A stretch of 64,000 nucleotides of DNA from Aquibaculum sediminis (GCF_040712085.1 NZ_JBFCVK010000008.1:137462-201461), one strand, 5' to 3'; counted from the first letter of the stretch, positions 55,053 through 63,799 are shown. A program made the numbers and translations. Notes: generated by a model from the sequence alone, not told the origin.

Positions 55053-56119
55053 GCCCGATCATCCGGGGCTGCCTCATCCGCAGCGGTGTCGTCCGACCCG
55101 GCGGGCGGCGCCGGTTGCTGTTGGGTGATGCAGTGAATGCCGCCGCCGCCACGCAGGATGTCGAGCACCGGCACCTGCACCACGCGCCGGCCGGGGAAGA
55201 GCGAAACCACGGTGTCGAAGGCCTTGTCGTCCGCCGCATCATCGAATCCGGGCAGGATCACACCTCCGTTGGCCACATAGAAGTTGACGTAGGAGAGCGA
55301 CAAGCGACCGCCCTGTCCGTCCTTGACCGCTTTGGGCAGCGGCAGCGGCACCACCTTCAGCTTGCGGCCCGCCGCATCGGTCGTGCTCCGCAGCACCTCC
55401 AGGTTGGCTTGCAGCGCCTCCCAGCTGGGATCGTCCCGATCCTCAGTGACCACGGCCGCCACGACCCCGGGGCTGGCAAAACAGGCGACATTGTCCACAT
55501 GCCCGTCGGTCTCGTCGGCGTGCAGGCCACCCGGCAGCCAGATCAGCTTGCTGCAGCCGGTGTAGGCGAGCAGCAGCGCCTCGATCTCGGCGCGGTTCTT
55601 TCCGGGGTTGCGGTTGTCGTTCACCAGGGTGGGCTCCACGGCCAGCAGCGTGCCCTCCCCGTCCACGTGCAGGGCACCGCCCTCGGTCACCAGAGGCGCC
55701 GGATAGCGCTTGGCCCCCACATAGTCGATGACCTGCCGCGCCAGGGCCGCGTCACGATCATAGGGGCGATAGCGCTGCCCCCAGGCGTTGAACACCCAGT
55801 CCACAGCCGCGAGCGCCCCGTCCGGCCCGAGAAGAAAGGTCGGGCCGCTGTCGCGCATCCAGGAATCGTCCATCTCCATGGGCATGCAGGCAACGCCGCT
55901 GCCGCAGCGCACCGAGGCGTCGGTCAGGCAATCGGGCTCCGCCAGCATGGTTACCGGCTCGAAGTCCGCGATCGCCTTGGCCACGGCGGCATAAGCGTCC
56001 CGCGCGGCCTCGAGGCCATCACCCCAGAGGCTCTCCCGGCAAGGCCAGGCCATCCAGCAGCGGGCATGCGGCGCCCATTCGGCCGGCACACGAAAGCCAT
56101 CGTCACGTGGTGTTCGCAT
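55049..56119 (-). CDS. aguA: agmatine deiminase
   Basis: A 356-residue guanidino-group-modifying enzyme converting agmatine to N-carbamoylputrescine and ammonia. The family start FRVPAEWAPHARCWMAWPC, DSWMRDSGPTF, DGEGTLLAVEPTLVNDNRN, LPGGLHADETDGHVDN and the catalytic Cys330 in GGIHCITQQQ are intact. It feeds putrescine synthesis. ATG 56119 was picked because the family start follows directly. An acidic tail of ~20 residues extends the usual C-terminus. Confidence 0.95.
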   Translation of the reverse strand: MRTPRDDGFRVPAEWAPHARCWMAWPCRESLWGDGLEAARDAYAAVAKAIADFEPVTMLAEPDCLTDASVRCGSGVACMPMEMDDSWMRDSGPTFLLGPDGALAAVDWVFNAWGQRYRPYDRDAALARQVIDYVGAKRYPAPLVTEGGALHVDGEGTLLAVEPTLVNDNRNPGKNRAEIEALLLAYTGCSKLIWLPGGLHADETDGHVDNVACFASPGVVAAVVTEDRDDPSWEALQANLEVLRSTTDAAGRKLKVVPLPLPKAVKDGQGGRLSLSYVNFYVANGGVILPGFDDAADDKAFDTVVSLFPGRRVVQVPVLDILRGGGGIHCITQQQPAPPAGSDDTAADEAAPDDRA

Positions 56120-56282
56120 CCTGGGGAAACCCCGCGGTTGTTTCGGAGAGAAGGACTCTAGACCGGATCGCAGCAAATCTGAACCACAAGGTTATCAGAT
56201 CTCATGGGTGAATCAGGTCTGGATTCAAAGGTGTAACGCAGAGCCACGCGAGCCTGAGAGAATCCGGGCGAGGCCACCGAAC

Positions 56283-56576
56283 TCAGCGCCGGCGCCCCAT
56301 GGCGAAGAAGAAAACCGTCAGGATGGCAAAGACCGGCACGGCGCCCCAGTTCAACACGGTCAGCAGCAGCGGATCCCAGAGCCAGGGCAGCAGGTGTCGC
56401 TCGATTCCCGCCTGGGTCAGACTGAGACTGGCAGGGTCGATGCTGTACCAGAACTGGCCGATGGGCCGGAAGCGGAAGTCGGCCTGGGTGCTGTGCCAGG
56501 CCCAGAGTTCCAGGGCGAGCAACAGCACGGTCACCGCCAAAAAGACGTAGCCCAGAATCTCGCTCACGACCCGCAT
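56283..56576 (-). CDS. small two-helix membrane protein, hypothetical
   Basis: A 97-residue protein with an N-terminal helix (~5-26, ILGYVFLAVTVLLLALELWA) and a C-terminal helix (~70-92, LTVLNWGAVPVFAILTVFFF). The loop carries FRFRPIGQFWYSIDPASLSL. No known family assigned. It may start at ATG 56576; a longer frame to 56645 is possible. It lies just before tRNA-Ser, on the opposite strand. Confidence 0.65.
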   Translation of the reverse strand: MRVVSEILGYVFLAVTVLLLALELWAWHSTQADFRFRPIGQFWYSIDPASLSLTQAGIERHLLPWLWDPLLLTVLNWGAVPVFAILTVFFFAMGRRR

Positions 56577-56714
56577 TGCTGCCACCCCTGCCCGCTTTCC
56601 CCGGAGGCTAACGATCTGACAGGCCCGGCCCAAGTGTTTCTTCATCCTCCGGCAGGAAAAGCACCAAGTGGTCGTTGCATCCCCCCCTGCATCTGGCTAA
56701 CTTCCGGCCCCGCG

Positions 56715-56805
56715 GGTGAGGTGGCCGAGTGGTTGAAGGCGCACGCCTGGAACGCGTGTAAGGGTTAACAGCCCTTCGTGGGTTCGAATCCCACCCTCAC
56801 CGCCA
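56715..56805 (+). tRNA. tRNA-Ser (GGA)
   Basis: A complete class II tRNA: 7-bp acceptor GGTGAGG/CCTCACC, discriminator G, encoded CCA, and T-loop TTCGAAT with stem GTGGG/CCCAC. The long variable arm AAGGG/CCCTT is typical of serine. The anticodon stem CACGC/GCGTG holds loop CTGGAAC, so the anticodon is GGA, reading UCC and UCU. Its 3' end abuts a mobile-element remnant. Confidence 0.96.
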
Positions 56806-56840
56806 TCGCGTTCTCTGTTCATTCCCGAGACATAGGTAAC

Positions 56841-56865
56841 GGCTCTTCCCCATTATCGGGGGATG
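56841..56865 (-). repeat. probable terminal inverted-repeat end of an ISL3-type element
   Basis: GGCTCTTCCCCATTATCGGG and the bases after it sit next to the end of the transposase fragment. ISL3 ends commonly begin GGCTCTTC (family knowledge). The matching opposite end was not found in the window, so only one end survives. Confidence 0.45.
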
Positions 56866-56898
56866 GGCATTCATCATTATCGGGGGATGGGCATTCAT
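56851..56898 (+). repeat. two perfect 24-base tandem repeats
   Basis: Units 56851-56874 and 56875-56898 (each starting CATTATCGGGGGATGGGCAT) are identical and directly adjacent. They lie between the putative IS end and the transposase stop, likely a slip duplication. Only two copies, without spacers, so not a CRISPR. Confidence 0.9.
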
Positions 56899-57065
56899 CA
56901 GGCTCGATTGATGACGCCGTTCCAGCCGCAGAGGGCAAGGACCCTCATACGGTATTCTGGAAATTCCTGAAGCCGAAGGCGCGGCGCGAGATCATCTCCA
57001 TCTTGGTATGAAATCCCTCGGTGATGCCGTTGGATTTGGAGAAGCGCCAAATCCGGACAATCGGC
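56898..57065 (-). pseudogene. ISL3-family transposase remnant, frameshifted C-terminus
   Basis: Minus strand, residues read WRFSKSNGITEGFHTKMEMI, then SRRAFGFRNFQ, matching the C-terminal end of IS204/IS1001/IS1096/IS1165-type transposases. A missing base near 56954 moves the frame; the end YRMRVLALCGWNGVINRA and TGA (56900-56898) are in another frame. The catalytic DDE region upstream is absent or unrecognisable. It is a decayed insertion beside tRNA-Ser. Confidence 0.8.
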
Positions 57066-57403
57066 CCGAGCCGGAGGCACCAGGACAGCGCTCTATCGGG
57101 CGCCCGCGCCACCGTGGCGCGACTCGGGCCCGGCCGCTGCCCATTGCGCCACAGCGAACCGGCCTCCAGCGAGGGCAGCGGCGGGATTCACAACAAAAGA
57201 GCGCGCTAAATCTTCTCCTACAATCTTTAGATCCGCTTTTCGACGGATAATACCTACGCAATCTTCGTCGCCCCTTCGTTCGGGGAGGAAAGTTGTGTAA
57301 ACCCTGATTGCGGGGTGGGGACTCTGGCTTGTCGTGTTCTGGTAGCAAATACTGTGGCAAATACGCGGCAAAAACCGGGCGCAAGCTGAAGCAGGAGAGG
57401 CGT

Positions 57404-57922
57404 ATGACCCGCGATTACCCGGACAGCAGTCACTGCAATGCGGCAGCGCTGTGGGGTGTTCTACTAATCCTAATGGGTGCCTGGGCCTGTTTCTCGGCGC
57501 CACTCGCGCGTGCGGATACGATTATTCTAACCGTCAAGGGCTCCATTGAGCAGGAAGCGGTAGAGTTCACCCGGGCGGAACTGGAAGCACTGGAGCAGGT
57601 CGAGCTGGAAACCGGCACCAGCGTGACGCACGGGCAGCAGACCTTTCGCGGTTTTCTGCTTTGGGATCTTCTGGAGAGCCTCGGTGCCAAGGGCGAAGAG
57701 ATCGTCGCCCGCGCCCTCAACGATTATGAAATCATCATTCCCATGTCCGATGTCCGGGACTACGCGGTGATCGGCGCGCTCTCCATGGACGGGGAGCCGC
57801 TCAGCCCGCGTGACAAGGGGCCCATCTGGATCGTCTACCCACGCGACCAGCATGAAGAGCTGCAGGACATCCGCTTCGACATGCGCTGGGTCTGGCAACT
57901 GCACGAACTCGAGGTCCGATGA
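57404..57922 (+). CDS. periplasmic oxidoreductase-fold protein without metal-ligand cysteine
   Basis: A 172-residue exported protein. The signal peptide spans ~1-37 (ALWGVLLILMGAWACFSAPLA, then RAD). The mature part resembles the oxidoreductase molybdopterin-binding fold of sulfite oxidase-like proteins (TVKGSIEQEAVEFTRAELEA, FRGFLLWDLLESLG, GPIWIVYP). No cysteine remains after the signal, so it cannot hold molybdenum through the usual Cys. It is followed by a histidine kinase with an ATGA overlap, so a periplasmic sensor or modulator is likely. GGAGAGG lies before ATG 57404. Confidence 0.75.
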   Translation: MTRDYPDSSHCNAAALWGVLLILMGAWACFSAPLARADTIILTVKGSIEQEAVEFTRAELEALEQVELETGTSVTHGQQTFRGFLLWDLLESLGAKGEEIVARALNDYEIIIPMSDVRDYAVIGALSMDGEPLSPRDKGPIWIVYPRDQHEELQDIRFDMRWVWQLHELEVR

Positions 57923-59307
57923 TTGCAAGCCTGCGACCGCTTCTGCCGCAGCGGCGGTCGATCCTCGTCGCCTATGGGTCGCTCATCCCGCTCATTCTGG
58001 TCAGTTTCGGCCTGCTGATCTTTGCCCTGACCCAGACCTCGAGCCTGGAACGGGACATGCGCATCTCCGCCACGGAGAACATGCTGTGGGTCGTCAGCCA
58101 GACACAGATGGAGGTGCTGCTGCTCGCCAATGCCGCCGAAGACCTGGAGGGCACCAGCGCCACGACGGTCGAGCACCGTTACGACATGGCGATCTCGCGC
58201 CTCAATCTCCTGCTCCAGGGACCGCAGCAGCGCTACCTGCAGGAGATCGGGCGCGCCGGCGACGTCCGCTCCTTGCACGCCCGCCTGCTGGAGCAGGACC
58301 CCTTGCAGAAGGGCACCGACCCGGCGGCGCGTGCCGCGCTCTTCCAGGAGGCCATGGCGCTCCACCCGGAGATCAACCGCTTGGCGGGCGAGGTCATGAC
58401 CCAGGAGTGGAGCACTGCTGCAGCGCGTCTTGACCACTACCGACGCATACAGCGCACGGTCATCCTGGCCGTTGTGGGCGCACTGCTGGGCACGGCCTTG
58501 ATGTCCTGGACCCTGATGCGCAACCAGCGCCGCCTGCACGCTGGCGAACTGGCCAGGCTGCGGGCGAGCCGCCTGCAGTCACTGTTGGAACGTGAACGGC
58601 AGACCAGTGCCTGGTATCGCGATTTTGCGGCCATGATCTCGCATCAGGTCCGCACACCCCTGGCGGTGATCGACAGTGCGATGCAACGCCTGGCACGCAA
58701 GGGAGAGCGAATCACCGCTGCCGATGTCGCGGAGCGGCAGACCATTGTGCGCAGTGCGGTCGACCGGGTCAGTCGCCTCGTGGACACCGCGCTGCTGACC
58801 GGGCGGCTCGACAACCGGCAGATCGAGCCGCAACCCGCGGTCCAGGCGCTGGGCCCGCTGGTACAGCAAACCCTGGACGAGGCGCGGCAGGCCCATCCCG
58901 ATCGTCGCATCGACCTGTCGGCCGCCAATCCGGAGGCTCGGGCACACTGCGACCCCGCCCTTGTCGGCCACAGCCTGGGCAATCTGGTCTCCAACGCCCT
59001 GAAGTACAGCGCCGAGGACACGCCGGTGGAACTGCGCCTCTTCACCCAGGGGAACTTCGTAGCCCTGGCGGTGGCCGACCGGGGGACCGGGATCGCACCG
59101 GGCGAGCAGGAGCGGATATTTGAGCGTTTCTATCGCGCAGAGAATGCAACAAACCAACCGGGCAGCGGCCTGGGACTGGCACTCGCACGAGACCTCGCCC
59201 GGCTGCAGGGCGGGGATGTAACCGTGGAAAGCTGGCCCGGAAGCGGGTCGCTCTTCACCCTCTGGCTGCCGCGGGCAGGCACCTCGGAAATCAGGAGCGA
59301 GCGATGA
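57919..59307 (+). CDS. membrane sensor histidine kinase
   Basis: A 462-residue kinase. TM1 is ~14-37 and TM2 ~180-200, bounding a ~140-residue periplasmic sensor region. The cytoplasmic part has an H-box with His242 (ISHQVRTPLA), N-box NLVSNALKYS, G1 DRGTGIAPGEQ, F-box ERFYR and G2 GSGLGLALARDL. It autophosphorylates His242 and passes phosphate to the response regulator encoded next, whose start overlaps this stop by 4 nt. The upstream periplasmic protein is a likely partner of the sensor region. Confidence 0.93.
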   Translation: MIASLRPLLPQRRSILVAYGSLIPLILVSFGLLIFALTQTSSLERDMRISATENMLWVVSQTQMEVLLLANAAEDLEGTSATTVEHRYDMAISRLNLLLQGPQQRYLQEIGRAGDVRSLHARLLEQDPLQKGTDPAARAALFQEAMALHPEINRLAGEVMTQEWSTAAARLDHYRRIQRTVILAVVGALLGTALMSWTLMRNQRRLHAGELARLRASRLQSLLERERQTSAWYRDFAAMISHQVRTPLAVIDSAMQRLARKGERITAADVAERQTIVRSAVDRVSRLVDTALLTGRLDNRQIEPQPAVQALGPLVQQTLDEARQAHPDRRIDLSAANPEARAHCDPALVGHSLGNLVSNALKYSAEDTPVELRLFTQGNFVALAVADRGTGIAPGEQERIFERFYRAENATNQPGSGLGLALARDLARLQGGDVTVESWPGSGSLFTLWLPRAGTSEIRSER

Positions 59308-60296
59308 CGCAGTCCGGGAGCGAAGTCGCCCCCTTGATCCTCTGCTGCGAGGATGAGCCGCACCTGCGCGCCGACATAGCCGACGAACTGCGCGAAGCCG
59401 GCTATCGGGTGGTGGAGGCCGCAAGCGGACCGGACGCACTGGCGGCGCTGCAGTCGCTGCACCCGGACCTCATCCTCTGCGATATCATGATGCCGGGCCT
59501 CGACGGCTACGGCGTCCTCGAGCGGCTGCGGCACGATCATTCCCATTTGGCCGACGTGCCCTTCGTCTTTCTCACCGCCCTCTCGCCGAGCGATGCGGTG
59601 GTCAAGGGCAAGCGCGCCGGCGCAGACGACTATCTGACCAAGCCGATCGACTATGACCTGATGCTGGCCACCATCGACGCCCGCCTGCGCCAGGTGCGTC
59701 GCTGGCGCGAGGGCCTGCCGCCCGCATCGCGCATCGGGCAGACCCTGCTCGAGCGGCTCAACATCGGCGTGCTGGTTTTCGACCGCACCGGCACGCTCAG
59801 CTACGCCAATCCCGTTGCGGCCACGCTTTTGGAGGTGCCGCGGGCCAGCGGCGGCGTCCAGCGGCTCCCGGCGCCGCTTCCGCGAACCGTCAAGGAGCTC
59901 TGCCAGGCCGCGCTTGCGGAGCAGGAGCGCTCGATATCGGTGCGCCTCAGCTGCGGCGGTCACGACCAGGAGCTCATCACCGTGCTCTATTCCCGGCCGC
60001 TTGCGGGGGCCGCCGCAAGCGAACCGGCGGTGATTGCCTTCCTGACCAACCCGGCGCAGCGCAAGCCCCTATCCCCGCAGTGCCTGGCCGAGCTCTTCGA
60101 ACTCACGCCCAGCGAGACGCAGGTGGCGATCAAGCTTGCAGAGGGCAAGCGACCCGACGAGATCGCGGAAACGCTGGAGGTCTCGCCTACGACCGTTGCC
60201 TTCCACCTGCGCAATATCTTCAGCAAAACCGACACCAATCGTCAGGCCGATCTCGTCGCCCTTCTACTATCGCTGCCCCTGCGCCAAGCCGCCTGA
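59304..60296 (+). CDS. response regulator: REC, PAS-like middle, LuxR-type HTH
   Basis: A 330-residue regulator. The receiver (~11-125) has Asp60 (LILCDIMMPG) as phosphorylation site, Thr91 and Lys113 (DYLTKPID). The middle (~140-250) looks PAS-like: LERLNIGVLVFDRTGTLSY. The C-terminal LuxR helix-turn-helix (~265-325) has LTPSETQVAIKLAEGKRPDE and SPTTVAFHLRNIFSKTDTNR. It probably controls genes for which the upstream kinase reports a periplasmic signal. The extra PAS-like domain is unusual between receiver and HTH. Confidence 0.9.
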   Translation: MTQSGSEVAPLILCCEDEPHLRADIADELREAGYRVVEAASGPDALAALQSLHPDLILCDIMMPGLDGYGVLERLRHDHSHLADVPFVFLTALSPSDAVVKGKRAGADDYLTKPIDYDLMLATIDARLRQVRRWREGLPPASRIGQTLLERLNIGVLVFDRTGTLSYANPVAATLLEVPRASGGVQRLPAPLPRTVKELCQAALAEQERSISVRLSCGGHDQELITVLYSRPLAGAAASEPAVIAFLTNPAQRKPLSPQCLAELFELTPSETQVAIKLAEGKRPDEIAETLEVSPTTVAFHLRNIFSKTDTNRQADLVALLLSLPLRQAA

Positions 60297-60447
60297 AATC
60301 TGTCGTCCCGGGCCCGCCCCCTGCGTTTGGACGGGGCGGCCGCCGACGGGCCTTGGTAGAGCGGAGCCTGCCGAATGGGCCAGCAGCCCATCCGGCCGGG
60401 TTTGTCAGATACAGAAGCCACAAGATCGAAAGCGGGGTTGAACGGGC

Positions 60448-61416
60448 ATGTGGGACTTTTCATTCGGGCGCAGCGTCGGGCTGATGCTGCAAACGCTTCC
60501 ATTCATCCTCCTGCGCATGGCGGTCTACTTCGGCGCCGCGCTGGCCTATGTGCTGGTGACGGGCACGGGAGCCGGCCTGGGCTGGGGCATCGGGGCGCTG
60601 GGCGATGAAGGCTTTCGCGCCACCGCGACCTTCGGCGGTGGCTTCATCGGATTTCTCATCGTCCTGGGCATCATGTACTGGCTGCGCGAGTACATTCTCT
60701 ACCTGGTGAAAGCCGGCCATATCGCCGTGATGGTCGAACTGATCGACAAGCGGCCCATGCCGGAGGGACGCAGCCAGATCGGCCACGCCCAGGCGATGGT
60801 GCGCGAACGCTTCGCCGAAGCCAGCGTCCTCTTTGCCGTGGATCAGCTGGTCAAGGGTGTGCTGCGCGCCATCACCGGCCTCGTCCGGGGCATCTTCACC
60901 ATACTGCCCATCCCCGGGGTGAAGCAGTTGATCTCGATCCTGCACGCCTTCCTGCGCGTGGCTGTCGGCTTCATCGACGAGGTGATTCTGGCCCACGCCC
61001 TGCGCACCAGGGCCAGCGATCCCTGGGAATCGGCACGCACCGCACTGGTGCTCTATGGCCAGAACTACCGTCCGATGCTCAAGAACGCGGCCTGGATCAC
61101 GGTCTTCGTCTACAGCCTCTCTGCCATCCTCTTCTTCGTCATGCTGGCCCCGGCGGCCCTGGTGGCAAACTTCTTCCCCGGCGGTCTCTCTGCGCTCGGT
61201 GTGGTCCTGGCCGTCATCTTCGCCTGGTCGATCAAGGCCGCGGTGCTTGAGCCGCTGGCGGTTGCCTGCCTGCTACAGGCCTACTTCCGCACCATCGAGG
61301 GACAGTCGCCGGACCCGCAGTGGGAAAGCCGTCTCGAAGGAATGTCCGACAAGTTCCGCCAGCTGAAGGCAAAAGCGCCGGGTCCCAGTGCTCAACCGCA
61401 GCCGTCGGAGGCATGA
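60448..61416 (+). CDS. multi-helix inner-membrane protein, hypothetical
   Basis: A 322-residue membrane protein. Hydrophobic segments lie at ~18-45, 62-90, ~140-175 and 215-270. There is a positive-inside loop ALRTRASDPWESARTALVLY and a cytoplasmic C-terminus rich in Lys/Pro. No family name is certain. It is coupled (ATGA) with the DUF2259-like gene that follows, which suggests a shared envelope job. Confidence 0.75.
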   Translation: MWDFSFGRSVGLMLQTLPFILLRMAVYFGAALAYVLVTGTGAGLGWGIGALGDEGFRATATFGGGFIGFLIVLGIMYWLREYILYLVKAGHIAVMVELIDKRPMPEGRSQIGHAQAMVRERFAEASVLFAVDQLVKGVLRAITGLVRGIFTILPIPGVKQLISILHAFLRVAVGFIDEVILAHALRTRASDPWESARTALVLYGQNYRPMLKNAAWITVFVYSLSAILFFVMLAPAALVANFFPGGLSALGVVLAVIFAWSIKAAVLEPLAVACLLQAYFRTIEGQSPDPQWESRLEGMSDKFRQLKAKAPGPSAQPQPSEA

Positions 61417-63029
61417 TGGCGAAGCTCAAGTCCCTCGGCCTGCTCGGCCTGCTGTGCTTCGCCCCACCGGCTCTCGCCGGCAGCTTCACGCACGACCATG
61501 TCATTGGCTTTTCCGAAGACGGCCGCTATTTCGCCTTCGAGACCTATGGCCTGCAGCGCGGCTCCGGCCTGCCCTATGCGAATCTCTTCGTGGTCGACCT
61601 GGCCCGCAATGCCTGGGTGGAGGGCACGCCCTATCGCGGGCGCATGGAAGAGGTGCATATGGCCGAAGTGGAAGCCGCACCCTTCGCCGCTCTGGGCCAG
61701 GTGCGATCCGAGGTGAAGGCATCGGCAGGGGCAACGCTGGAGCGACTCGCCATCGAGCGCCCGGCAACCCGCCTCTTTTCCCGCGGACTCGGCGAGGTGC
61801 ACGCCGCCTCCGCCGAGGCGATCATATCCACGCCGCATCCCGACGACCCCACTCGTCTGGCGCCTGCCTCTATGAAACTCCTGCTGGAGCCGGTCGCACG
61901 GCCGGGCGGCGCGGATTACTGCTGGGAGCCGGAATCCCTGCGGGGTTATCGACTGAGCCTCGAGCATCCGGACGGGCGCGGCGAAGTGATTCATGCCGAT
62001 GCACGCATTCCCGCCTCGCGCGGCTGTCCCCGCGCCTACCGACTCGACGCGGTGCTCTCCGCCGGCTATCCACAGGAGGGCGATCAGGGTGTCGCCCTGA
62101 TCTCGGTCTGGCGTGACGGCTTCGAGGGTCTGGAGCGCCATGTGATCGCCCAACCCGTTCCCCTGCCGAGTTCAGCAAGCGGCAGCTTCACTGCGGTTAC
62201 CGGCGGCGAGCGGCCCGAAGCCGCCGGGAGCCTGGATGAGATCATCCAGGGGTGGCTGGCCGGCACGACGCCGCAGGATGCGCGGGCAATGAGCGAGGTG
62301 CTGCAGCAAAGCCTCCCCGCCGATCCGGACAGCGTCTTCTGGCCCGATGCGGAGCTTTCCGCCCTGACACGCGCCGCGCTCCTCCTGGAGCAGGAAGAGC
62401 CTGCCCTGCCCTTCGCCCGCACCCGTTTCGACGTAGAGACACGGCAACTTGCGCCGGAAGGTGCCGGCGGTCCAACCACCGTTACCCTGATTCGCGCCAG
62501 CCGCTTCAACGTCGGGCCGCAGCGCCGGGCGGACCTCATCGAGGAGCTTGGTGCAGAGGTCGTGGCCCCGGCCGCGGAGTTCGGCCAGGGTCCGAACGTG
62601 GAATGGCGCTTTGTCATGCGCCCGCTTCAGGGAATGCGCGCCGATCTGGCGGCCGCTGGCCGCCGGGAGATCGGCGCCGTCGATCAGCAGCGCTGCGGCC
62701 TGCAAGCCTGCCTCTCCAGCCTGCCGACCAGCCTCGCCCTGTCACAGGAGCCGGAGTTGCATACACTCCAAGGCCTGCCCTTCGATCCACCCTATAGTGC
62801 CGAGCATCAGGGCCGTCTGACTGCGCCTGCCGCTTTGGACTTGCTGGAACGCCTCGTCGCCGAAGGGGCAATTTCCGCTCTGGAGGGCACGTTCCTGGTG
62901 GAGCAGGATCTGGGTCAGGACAGTGGTCTGGAGGCTCACTGGTTCGCGGGCAAGCAAAGCGCAGAGCCGGACGCCCAGGTCCTCTCGCTGCCCGGACCTG
63001 GCATTTTCGTCAATCCGGCCTGGCAATAG
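61413..63029 (+). CDS. secreted DUF2259-like protein
   Basis: A 538-residue exported protein. A Sec signal (MMAKLKSLGLLGLLCFAPPA, cut after ALAG) precedes a DUF2259-like block with FSEDGRYFAFETYGLQRGSG and YANLFVVDLARNAWV. The C-terminal half has two cysteines in AVDQQRCGLQACLSS and no enzyme signature. Predicted periplasmic. Start is ATG 61413 or 61416, overlapping the previous stop. Function unknown. Confidence 0.75.
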   Translation: MMAKLKSLGLLGLLCFAPPALAGSFTHDHVIGFSEDGRYFAFETYGLQRGSGLPYANLFVVDLARNAWVEGTPYRGRMEEVHMAEVEAAPFAALGQVRSEVKASAGATLERLAIERPATRLFSRGLGEVHAASAEAIISTPHPDDPTRLAPASMKLLLEPVARPGGADYCWEPESLRGYRLSLEHPDGRGEVIHADARIPASRGCPRAYRLDAVLSAGYPQEGDQGVALISVWRDGFEGLERHVIAQPVPLPSSASGSFTAVTGGERPEAAGSLDEIIQGWLAGTTPQDARAMSEVLQQSLPADPDSVFWPDAELSALTRAALLLEQEEPALPFARTRFDVETRQLAPEGAGGPTTVTLIRASRFNVGPQRRADLIEELGAEVVAPAAEFGQGPNVEWRFVMRPLQGMRADLAAAGRREIGAVDQQRCGLQACLSSLPTSLALSQEPELHTLQGLPFDPPYSAEHQGRLTAPAALDLLERLVAEGAISALEGTFLVEQDLGQDSGLEAHWFAGKQSAEPDAQVLSLPGPGIFVNPAWQ

Positions 63030-63166
63030 TCCCCGTCTGGCAACTGTCAGCGAGCGCCGAGCCCGCACCGGCCCACTCCAGGGCGTGCTCCACCCGGTCG
63101 GCGTCCCTGCTGTTACCCCAACGAGCCTCGGCTTGAAGATGGACAAAAACTATACCATTTTATGGC

Positions 63167-63436
63167 ATGGATTTTGAGTACGACCCGGCTAAGAGTCTGT
63201 CCAACCTTCAAAAGCACGGCATAAGGTTCGAGCACGCTGAGGCACTCTGGGAGGATCCATGGCTGATTGAGGCGCCAGCAAGAACCGAGGATGAGCCACG
63301 CTTTTTATCGATCGGAAAGATCGAAGATAAGCATTGGGCAGCAGTCTGGACGCCACGCGGAAACGCGGTGCGTATCATTTGGGTGCGCCGAGCTCGAAAA
63401 GAGGAGATCAGTTACTATGAAGGCGACCGAATTTGA
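63167..63436 (+). CDS. brnT: BrnT-type toxin
   Basis: An 89-residue ribonuclease toxin of the BrnT family: MDFEYDPAKSLSNLQKHGIR, then FEHAEALWEDPWLIE, RFLSIGKIEDK and a C-terminal ISYYEGDRI. Active members degrade RNA and slow growth. The start is ATG 63167. The paired antitoxin gene overlaps its end but is frameshifted, so neutralisation in this strain is uncertain. Codons are AT-richer than the window average. Confidence 0.88.
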   Translation: MDFEYDPAKSLSNLQKHGIRFEHAEALWEDPWLIEAPARTEDEPRFLSIGKIEDKHWAAVWTPRGNAVRIIWVRRARKEEISYYEGDRI

Positions 63437-63631
63437 CGCCAAGTTCGACGCTGGCGAAGATGTCAGCGATGCCGTGGCTGGTCTCAGGCGCGTCGTCGTA
63501 ATGATCAGCCCAAGCGCGTGAATGTGGACTTCCCGGCATGGGTCGTGGACCGGCTCGACAAAGAGGCTCGTCACCTGGGCGTTACGCGACAATCATTGAT
63601 CAAACTATGGATTGCCGAGAAGCTTCAGTAG
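63417..63631 (+). pseudogene. brnA: BrnA-type antitoxin, frameshifted
   Basis: Starts MKATEFDAKFDAGEDVSDAV in one frame (63417 on), but one base is missing near 63478, leading to a TGA at 63521. The other frame continues with RVNVDFPAWVVDRLDKEARH and a LGVTRQSLIKLWIAEKLQ end, a ribbon-helix-helix DNA-binding tail. The 215-base length is one short of 72 codons. It would be a normal 71-residue BrnA if one base were restored. A sequencing error is possible. Confidence 0.85.
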
Positions 63632-63799
63632 CAACTTGCATTGATCACACTGAGGACAGGAGCGCAAACAGCCATCCTATCCAGCGCATGCTCGTCAGAT
63701 GATTGTAGATACTGCCGACAGAGTGATCAATCGTGAGTTGGCTCTGAGCCCTCTCGCCTGACACGTCCGATCCGGAAAGCCGGGCTCAGCGCCTGCAAC
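63632..63799. other. intergenic, no gene
   Basis: Together with the rest of the window to 64000 this forms a ~370-base gap. I see no gene; the only strong structure is repeat copy B that follows, then a short inverted repeat at about 63951-63980 at the right edge (GGTTCATC and GATGAACC arms). Confidence 0.6.

Larger units (their letters stand above)
56806..57403. other. gap with IS remnant and no intact gene
   Basis: This 598-base stretch between tRNA-Ser and the periplasmic-protein gene holds an ISL3-type transposase fragment (to ~57065) and a 24-base tandem repeat. From ~57065 to 57403 I see no recognisable gene; several short frames there are not similar to a known family. Confidence 0.6.

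Noticed and set aside
56780..56805. Phage attachment site at the tRNA-Ser 3' end
   Set aside because: I found no second copy of the tRNA 3' end and no integrase in the window.
56851..56898. CRISPR-like repeat
   Set aside because: Only two adjacent copies, no spacers, and inside an IS remnant.
57093..57503. Hypothetical minus-strand protein over the gap after the IS remnant
   Set aside because: No ribosome site, no family pattern, and it overlaps the start of the periplasmic-protein gene.
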